Source: Candidatus Atribacter fermentans (GTDB lineage: Bacteria; Atribacterota; Atribacteria; Atribacterales; Atribacteraceae). From it: a stretch of 9,235 nt of DNA. The position numbers and the translations under genes are program-made. Positions within the stretch are counted from its first letter, which is position 1; the number at the start of each line of letters is the position of its first letter. The stretch covers positions 1-9,235 of the forward strand of contig JAAYUT010000409.1 in assembly GCA_012517485.1 (NCBI GenBank), given 5' to 3'. Under the pieces are notes generated by a model, which searched no databases, was not told the origin of the DNA, and saw only the letters and a list, made by a program, of their open reading frames with translations. Positions 4,900-9,235 of the stretch are shown one piece after another.

Positions 4900-5871
4900 A
4901 TGAATCCTATTGAACAAAATGCACTTTATATACTAAAATTGTTAGTTGATAAAGATAGAAAGATGAGTACAAAAGAAATAAAGAAATTAACTCATTTTGA
5001 AGATCGAGATATTAATGATGCTATAGATTATTTGGGGAACAGAGGTTATGTAGATGTTTTAAGAGGTTTAGGGGGAGTAGCCATTGTAAATGCAAATTCC
5101 AGTGGTAGATATCAATATCATGAAATTTTTTCAGACTCTAGGGGGAGTATAATCGACCCAGATAATCCTTCTTCTTTTGAGGAATTATACCAAGAACCAC
5201 CTACTGATGAATTAAAAGTTTTCATTAGCTATTCAACAAAAGACACCGATAAAGCTAGGGTTATTAAAAATAATTTAGAAGATTTTGATATTTATTGCTT
5301 TATGGCATCGGAAGATACTGAAGCATCTGAAGAATGGATGGAAAAGATTTTCGATGAAATTACGAATTCTGATATTTTTATTGCACTTCTGAGTTACAAC
5401 TTTAAAAATTCTGATTGGTGCCCACAAGAGCTAGGCATAGCTTGTTATTTAAAATATTATATGAATAAACAAATCCAAATAGTTCCATTGGGTCTCAATA
5501 ATGACGAACATTCAAGACCATTTGGATTTTTAAGCATTAGAATTCAAGGACAGGAATATAATGTATTTAATTTAATTAGACCGATTTTTAGGGAACACAC
5601 TAATTATATGATTCCAAAATCTATAGATGCATTAGGTAAAATATACGGATACAGGAAAACAGAATTTATAATGGGATTGTTAGAACCCTATTATGATAAA
5701 CTGACTGCGGGCGATGTTAATAAACTGGTTTTAAACGCTATTAACAATGACCAAGTATACGATGCCGGTGACTGTAAAGATGAATATATACCCAAATTTA
5801 TAGATATTAATAAGGATAAAATTGAACCGGGAAATCTTAAGAAATTGCAAAGACTGTTAGATGAAGATTAA
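4900..5871 (+). CDS. Winged-helix / TIR domain protein, putative NAD-processing defence protein
   Basis: The 323-residue protein has three parts. Residues about 3-63 (IEQNALYILKLLVDKDRK, STKEIKKLTHFEDRDINDAI, YLGNRGYVDV) form a winged-helix domain. Residues about 104-230 are a TIR domain: opening strand LKVFISYSTKD, a central strand SDIFIALLSYNF, and the box NSDWCPQELG, in which Glu177 is the catalytic glutamate position of NAD-cleaving TIR enzymes. A C-terminal helical region of about 90 residues follows (GLLEPYYDKLTAGDVNKLVL onwards), of unknown family. Bacterial and archaeal TIR proteins in defence systems consume NAD or turn it into a cyclic signal; which applies here cannot be read from the sequence. 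The winged helix could sense nucleic acid, contact a partner or autoregulate. ATG 4900 is preferred (AGTGA five bases before it); GTG 4891 would add three residues. The membrane gene follows after 16 bases. Confidence 0.8.
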   Translation: MNPIEQNALYILKLLVDKDRKMSTKEIKKLTHFEDRDINDAIDYLGNRGYVDVLRGLGGVAIVNANSSGRYQYHEIFSDSRGSIIDPDNPSSFEELYQEPPTDELKVFISYSTKDTDKARVIKNNLEDFDIYCFMASEDTEASEEWMEKIFDEITNSDIFIALLSYNFKNSDWCPQELGIACYLKYYMNKQIQIVPLGLNNDEHSRPFGFLSIRIQGQEYNVFNLIRPIFREHTNYMIPKSIDALGKIYGYRKTEFIMGLLEPYYDKLTAGDVNKLVLNAINNDQVYDAGDCKDEYIPKFIDINKDKIEPGNLKKLQRLLDED

Positions 5872-5887
5872 TATCAGAGGCTTTATA

Positions 5888-6346
5888 ATGGATAGAGAAA
5901 CAGTTCTGATTAAAGAAATTGATGTCATACAGAACATTATAAAAAGAATGGCATTTAATTCATTTCTAATCAAGGGGTGGGCTGTAACTCTGATTACAGT
6001 CACCTTACTCTTGAAAGGTGACGCTTATCAAAATTTAATAGCTTTAATTCCTTTATTTATTTTTTGGTATTTAGATGCCTATTTTCTCTGGCAAGAAAGA
6101 GCTTACAGGGAATTATACAAGTGGGTTATTGAAAATAGATTGAAAGATGACAAATTGGAATGTGATAAATACTTATTTGACATGAAAGCTGGTAAAAGAT
6201 TTGGCAAAAAGATTCAAACAAAGCCCAGAATAATGTTTTCAGAAACATTACTGGCATTTTATGGTTCAATACTATTATTAATTTTTATATACAATGGAAT
6301 TTTGCTTATTTCATATTTGATTAAGAAGGGGATAATAAGTTTATAA
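5888..6346 (+). CDS. Small multi-pass membrane protein, candidate defence effector
   Basis: The 152-residue protein has a short amphipathic N-terminus (VIQNIIKRMAFNSFLIKGW), a first membrane segment at about 31-43 (AVTLITVTLLL), a second at about 49-67 ending in FWYLDAYFLWQERAYREL, a charged cytoplasmic-type loop at about 71-114, and a long third segment at about 118-146. The 'RMa.NSFLIKGW' and 'FW.LDAYFL.QER.yR.LY' motifs belong to a widespread uncharacterised family that I recall next to TIR-like genes. It has no macro, SLOG or enzymatic domain. I prefer ATG 5888 (AGAGG at 5876-5880, conserved N-terminus) to ATG 5861, which would overlap the TIR gene. Same strand and 16 bases from the TIR gene: very likely one operon. 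A membrane-damaging or channel role is inference. Confidence 0.7.
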   Translation: MDRETVLIKEIDVIQNIIKRMAFNSFLIKGWAVTLITVTLLLKGDAYQNLIALIPLFIFWYLDAYFLWQERAYRELYKWVIENRLKDDKLECDKYLFDMKAGKRFGKKIQTKPRIMFSETLLAFYGSILLLIFIYNGILLISYLIKKGIISL

Positions 6347-6841
6347 TCACCTTCCAGCCGCTTTAGCCGCTTCTTCTACCCAATCTCCAAAATTATTATA
6401 ACCATCATTATAAACCCAATCATAAGTAGGGTATAATTCAGACAAATATGTTTTGTTACCATATTCGTCAGTTATATATAAGTTACCAAATGGATTTTCT
6501 CCCTTTGCACAAGTTTGACCGTTAAAATCCTTACAATTATGGATGTATATACCAAGCATGCCATTACCCCTGTTATAACTCTCTTTAATTTCGTATGTAA
6601 CCCAGTCTCTATTTGAAGTTTCTGTACCTATTAATACAGCAGTAACGGATGTATTCTTTAAATTTTCAGCAATCCACTTTTTAATTGCTTTATCTCCTCC
6701 TTTTTTTATTTCTTCCCAGTCTGCGGCATCTACATACCCTGCAGTTTCTAAGTCTGGTTTTGTTACACTACTATTACGGACCTGACTAGCCCTTACACTA
6801 TCTTTTTCATAATGAAAACTAAAAAACACTCGTCTAACCAT
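6347..6841 (-). CDS. thsB: ThsB-like TIR domain protein (Thoeris family, MTH538 TIR-like/DUF1863)
   Basis: The 164-residue protein matches my memory of Bacillus ThsB in order: RVFFSFHY at 4-11, VRNSSVTK at 21-28, AGYVDAADWEE at 34-44, LKNTSVTAVLIGTETSNRDW at 61-80, YEI with the candidate catalytic Glu84, GNGMLGIYIHNCKD, then YDWVYNDGYNNFGDWV at 140-155. In Thoeris, ThsB senses phage and makes a cyclic ADP-ribose isomer that activates ThsA. This copy is somewhat shorter than Bacillus ThsB, mainly between the NPFGN segment (about 116-120) and YDWV. No ThsA of either type is in the window. GAGGCGAT (6853-6846) precedes the ATG by four bases. The stop codon abuts the stop of the converging membrane gene. 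Confidence 0.88.
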   Translation of the reverse strand: MVRRVFFSFHYEKDSVRASQVRNSSVTKPDLETAGYVDAADWEEIKKGGDKAIKKWIAENLKNTSVTAVLIGTETSNRDWVTYEIKESYNRGNGMLGIYIHNCKDFNGQTCAKGENPFGNLYITDEYGNKTYLSELYPTYDWVYNDGYNNFGDWVEEAAKAAGR

Positions 6842-6859
6842 TCTATCGCCTCTTATTAA

Positions 6860-6884
6860 AATAATATAATTAGTTCATATTATT
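6860..6884. repeat. Inverted repeat in the thsB-hsdM intergenic region
   Basis: AATAATAT (6860-6867) and ATATTATT (6877-6884) are perfectly complementary with a nine-base spacer. They sit between the thsB TATA box and its ribosome binding site, around the predicted transcription start. It could be an operator or a leader hairpin, but in such AT-rich DNA chance is a real alternative. Confidence 0.3.
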
Positions 6885-6892
6885 ATTTTCGG

Positions 6893-6900
6893 TTTATATA
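6893..6900 (-). promoter_or_regulatory. thsB: TATA box of thsB (possibly shared with hsdM)
   Basis: On the minus strand TATATAAA is centred about 55 bases before the thsB ATG, giving a leader of about 30 bases with the GAGGCGAT site. The same bases read TTTATATA on the plus strand and could also drive hsdM with a leader of about 80 bases; no better hsdM box is evident nearer the gene. Confidence 0.45.
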
Positions 6901-7003
6901 TTTTATGTCACGAATCTATTTTTACATTCATTATTCTAATCCTAGAAAGAAATAGAAAAAAATAAAGTAAGTATCTCTAATACCATTATCAGGTGTAACT
7001 AAA

Positions 7004-8521
7004 ATGGCTAATAACGGGGCGAACTTGGGATTTGAACAGAAACTATGGCAATCTGCTGACAAGCTGCGGAATAACATGGATGCTGCTGAATATAAGCACG
7101 TGGTACTTGGATTAATTTTCTTAAAATATATTTCAGACGCTTTTACCGAAGTGTATCGTGGTCTTGACGCGGATCAATGGGCAGATCCTGAAGATAAGGA
7201 TGAATATCTAGCTCTTAATGTGTTTTGGGTGCCACCGGAGGCCCGATGGGACTACCTACAGGATCGAGCTAAACAACCAGACATCGGTAAAATAATTGAC
7301 GATGCAATGGATGCAATCGAGAAAGACAACCAGAACCTCAAAGGAGTTTTACCAAAGGATTATGCCAGAGAAGCTCTGGATAAGAAAAGTCTTGGTGGAA
7401 TCATAGATCTTATAGGGACTATAGGTCTGGGGGATACAGAAAGTAGATCAAAAGACATTCTTGGCCGTGTTTATGAATATTTCCTTGGGCAGTTTGCAAG
7501 TGCAGAAGGAAAAAAAGGCGGACAGTTCTACACACCTAGGAGTATTGTTAAAGTCCTTGTAGAAATGATCGAACCATACAATGGCCGTATTTATGACCCC
7601 TGTTGCGGCAGTGGAGGCATGTTCGTACAGAGTGAGAAATTTGTAGAAGCCCATGAAGGAAAGCTCGGAGACATAGCCATCTATGGACAGGAATCTAACC
7701 AGACCACTTGGAGATTATGTAAAATCAATTTAGCCATAAGGGGAATAGACTCTAACATTCAATGGGGTGACAGTTTCACAAATGACAGACATAGAGACCT
7801 AAAAACTGACTTCATCCTTGCCAATCCACCATTCAACGACAAAGACTGGAAAGGAGAGTTATTAGAGGAAGATGTGCGCTGGAAATACGGAATCCCACCC
7901 AAAAGAAATGCAAACTTTGCATGGGTACAGCACTTCATTCATCACCTATCACCTACAGGAATAGCAGGCTTTGTTCTAGCCAACGGATCTATGTCAGCAG
8001 GCGGACAGGAAGGGAAGATTAGGGAAAATATAGTTAAAGATGACTTAGTAGACTGCATGGTTGCACTTCCTTCACAGTTATTTTACAATACAGGAATACC
8101 AGCTTGCCTATGGTTCATAAGCCGAGACAAAAGTAATGGAAACTTCCGTGATCGAAAGGGAGAAATTCTGTTTATAGATGCCCGAAATATGGGCCAAATG
8201 GAAGACCGTACGCACAGAGTATTGTATGATGAAGATATACAAAAAATCGCTCAACTATATCATAGTTGGCGTGGGGAAGGAGGGGAATATGAAGACATCC
8301 TTGGACTCTGCAAGAATGTGTCTTTGGATGAAATAAAGAAACACGATTACATACTTACACCAGGGAGATATGTAGGATTCGCTAAAGAAGAAGAGGATCC
8401 AGAAGAATTCGAAGAAAAGATGCGAGAACTAACAACTTCATTAGCAACCCTATTCAAGAAGTCTGATGAACTGGAAGAAGAAATAAAAGCTAATCTAAAG
8501 AGGTTAGGATATGACCTCTAA
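7004..8521 (+). CDS. hsdM: Type I restriction-modification DNA methyltransferase subunit
   Basis: HsdM transfers a methyl group from S-adenosylmethionine to adenine N6 at the site chosen by HsdS. The 505-residue protein is full length. The N-terminal helical domain (LGFEQKLWQSADKLRNNMDA, HVVLGLIFLKYISDAF) occupies about 1-150. QFYTPRSIVKVLV follows at 174-186, the SAM-binding motif YDPCCGSGGMF at 197-207 and the catalytic NPPF at 274-277 (ILANPPFNDKDW). The C-terminal part ends in a charged coiled coil (about 460-500) of the kind that packs against HsdS. All catalytic motifs are intact. AGGTG at 6991-6995 precedes the ATG by eight bases. The 3' end overlaps hsdS by 11 bases, implying translational coupling. 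The gene is divergent from thsB. No hsdR lies in the window, so restriction cannot be judged. Confidence 0.95.
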   Translation: MANNGANLGFEQKLWQSADKLRNNMDAAEYKHVVLGLIFLKYISDAFTEVYRGLDADQWADPEDKDEYLALNVFWVPPEARWDYLQDRAKQPDIGKIIDDAMDAIEKDNQNLKGVLPKDYAREALDKKSLGGIIDLIGTIGLGDTESRSKDILGRVYEYFLGQFASAEGKKGGQFYTPRSIVKVLVEMIEPYNGRIYDPCCGSGGMFVQSEKFVEAHEGKLGDIAIYGQESNQTTWRLCKINLAIRGIDSNIQWGDSFTNDRHRDLKTDFILANPPFNDKDWKGELLEEDVRWKYGIPPKRNANFAWVQHFIHHLSPTGIAGFVLANGSMSAGGQEGKIRENIVKDDLVDCMVALPSQLFYNTGIPACLWFISRDKSNGNFRDRKGEILFIDARNMGQMEDRTHRVLYDEDIQKIAQLYHSWRGEGGEYEDILGLCKNVSLDEIKKHDYILTPGRYVGFAKEEEDPEEFEEKMRELTTSLATLFKKSDELEEEIKANLKRLGYDL

Positions 8522-8987
8522 ATGGAAGGATTGTTTTTGGGGGGACATTGCCACTTTAGAGTATGGAAAGCCACTTAAAGATTATAAGGATAAAAATGGG
8601 AAATATCCAGTATATGGAACAAATGGACAAATTGGATCACATGATGAGCCGCTCTGGAATAATCCTGGAATAATAATAGGTAGGAAAGGCGCATATCGGG
8701 GGGTACATTATTCCAATAAACCATTTTATGTTATTGATACAGCATTTTATCTGAAACCCAAAATTAAAGATTTAGATTTGCTTTTTGCTTATTACGAACT
8801 ATTAACACACAATATAAATTCAATGGATAGTGGTTCAGCTATACCAACAACAAGTCGTGCAGATTTTTATAGTCTACCTATTATATTGCCTCCAATAAAA
8901 GAACAAAGAAGTATATCACATTTTTTAAACCAGTTTGAACAGGAAATACAGGTGAACAATCAGATAAATAAAAATTTATCCAATTAA
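8511..8987 (+). CDS. hsdS: Type I specificity subunit, half-length (first target recognition domain only)
   Basis: HsdS reads the two halves of the recognition site through two target recognition domains (TRDs) separated by conserved helices. This 158-residue product has one TRD: WGDIATLEYGKPLKDY, GKYPVYGTNGQIGSHDE, GIIIGRKGAYRGVHYSNKP and ending SGSAIPTTSRADFYSLPIIL, then PPIKEQRSISHFLNQFEQEI and a helix QVNNQINKNLSN, where it stops. Complete HsdS proteins are usually around 400 residues, so the second half is missing. Half-sized HsdS can sometimes pair to give a symmetric specificity, so function is possible. The ATG overlaps the hsdM 3' end by 11 bases and GAGGT (8500-8504) lies six bases before it. 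The stop overlaps that of an oppositely oriented HsdS C-terminus, pointing to an inversion. Confidence 0.88.
   Translation: MTSKWKDCFWGDIATLEYGKPLKDYKDKNGKYPVYGTNGQIGSHDEPLWNNPGIIIGRKGAYRGVHYSNKPFYVIDTAFYLKPKIKDLDLLFAYYELLTHNINSMDSGSAIPTTSRADFYSLPIILPPIKEQRSISHFLNQFEQEIQVNNQINKNLSN
8963..8980. repeat. Perfect hairpin at the hsdS break point
   Basis: GATAAAT (8963-8969) and ATTTATC (8974-8980) are perfectly complementary around AAAA, ending five bases before the stop codon of the half-length hsdS. A further GATAAAT lies at 9054-9060, in the inverted C-terminal fragment. It may mark a recombination site or just reflect AT-rich DNA encoding the conserved helix. Confidence 0.35.
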
Positions 8988-9235
8988 ATTTCTATTTTGG
9001 AAACATCTATTTCTCCAGACATGAGTTTAGGCAATAAAGAATCTCTAATGCTAGATAAATATCGTGAATTGACTTTATTATTTATTATTTGTTCAAGAAT
9101 GGGATTTAATATAATATTGGCTTGTTTTAGAATATTGTCTGGTGGAACTGCAACTATTGATTCAGTTAAGTGGATTCTTTTTATGTGTCCCATAGTTGTA
9201 GCTTTATCTGCAGCTATTTGTCTAAAATTAGGTAA
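8984..9235 (-). CDS. hsdS: Type I specificity subunit, C-terminal part in inverted orientation (runs off window)
   Basis: The minus strand is open from the right edge to TAA at 8986-8984, 83 residues. It begins NFRQIAADKATTMGHIKRIH followed by LTESIVAVPP, the typical end of a TRD. The C-terminal conserved helix follows (LNPILEQIINNKVNSRYLSS, IRDSLLPKLMSGEIDVSKIE). The 'LLP.L.SGEIDV' ending is the natural C-terminus of many HsdS proteins. An internal ATG at 9193 is not the start, because TRD-type sequence continues upstream of it. It may be the missing second half of the adjacent hsdS flipped by inversion, or the end of a second, convergent hsdS gene. Only the sequence beyond 9235 can decide. 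Its stop codon overlaps that of the plus-strand hsdS by four bases. Confidence 0.85.
   Translation of the reverse strand, partial: LPNFRQIAADKATTMGHIKRIHLTESIVAVPPDNILKQANIILNPILEQIINNKVNSRYLSSIRDSLLPKLMSGEIDVSKIEI

Noticed and set aside
5888..6346. Calling the membrane protein a SLATT effector or a type II ThsA
   Set aside because: There is no macro domain, and the three-segment layout and motifs do not clearly match SLATT; the family was left unnamed.
7448..7654. 68-residue minus-strand frame inside hsdM
   Set aside because: It is antisense to the conserved SAM-binding region of hsdM.
1..9235. CRISPR array, tRNA or rRNA
   Set aside because: No regularly spaced repeats, tRNA cloverleaf elements or rRNA-like sequence were found on reading both strands.

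Overview
The window looks archaeal, most likely a methanogen of the order Methanobacteriales. It is AT-rich. Several genes have an archaeal TATA box shortly upstream and a GGTGA-type ribosome binding site five bases before the start. A broken fragment on the minus strand reads like the N-terminus of a Methanobacterium-type family B DNA polymerase. No rRNA, tRNA or CRISPR array is visible. The many broken genes, a transposase, a toxin-antitoxin pair and several defence genes mark this as an accessory region.

Left part (1-2080). The 5' end of a zinc-ribbon transposase-like gene runs off the left edge on the minus strand; a strong hairpin overlaps its ribosome binding site. Two plus-strand genes for cell-surface proteins follow: a lipoprotein and a membrane-anchored PepSY-type protein. 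Next comes a possible 22-residue microprotein behind a near-perfect ribosome binding site, then a rho-independent-type terminator.

Middle (2080-4800). This is a graveyard of gene fragments: a polB N-terminal remnant and an unknown broken frame (both minus), then a plus-strand gene with at least two frame breaks. The 3' end of that gene recurs about 900 bases downstream. Between the two copies sits an intact AbrB-type antitoxin / PIN toxin pair. A phage-type small protein gene follows.

Right part (4800-9235). A putative defence island. A winged-helix/TIR protein and a small multi-pass membrane protein form a plus-strand operon. Facing them is a TIR-like protein that strongly resembles ThsB of the Thoeris anti-phage system, but no ThsA (SIR2-SLOG or TM-macro effector) is in the window. 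The two converging units end with directly abutting stop codons. Divergently from thsB runs a type I restriction-modification operon: complete hsdM, then an hsdS that stops after its first target recognition domain. The C-terminal part of an HsdS lies immediately downstream in inverted orientation and runs off the right edge, as in phase-variable specificity loci. No hsdR is present.

The most interesting possibility is that the wHTH-TIR, membrane and ThsB-like genes form an uncharacterised Thoeris-like signalling system: one or both TIR proteins would make an NAD-derived signal and the membrane protein would be the effector. That is inference from family resemblance and gene order.
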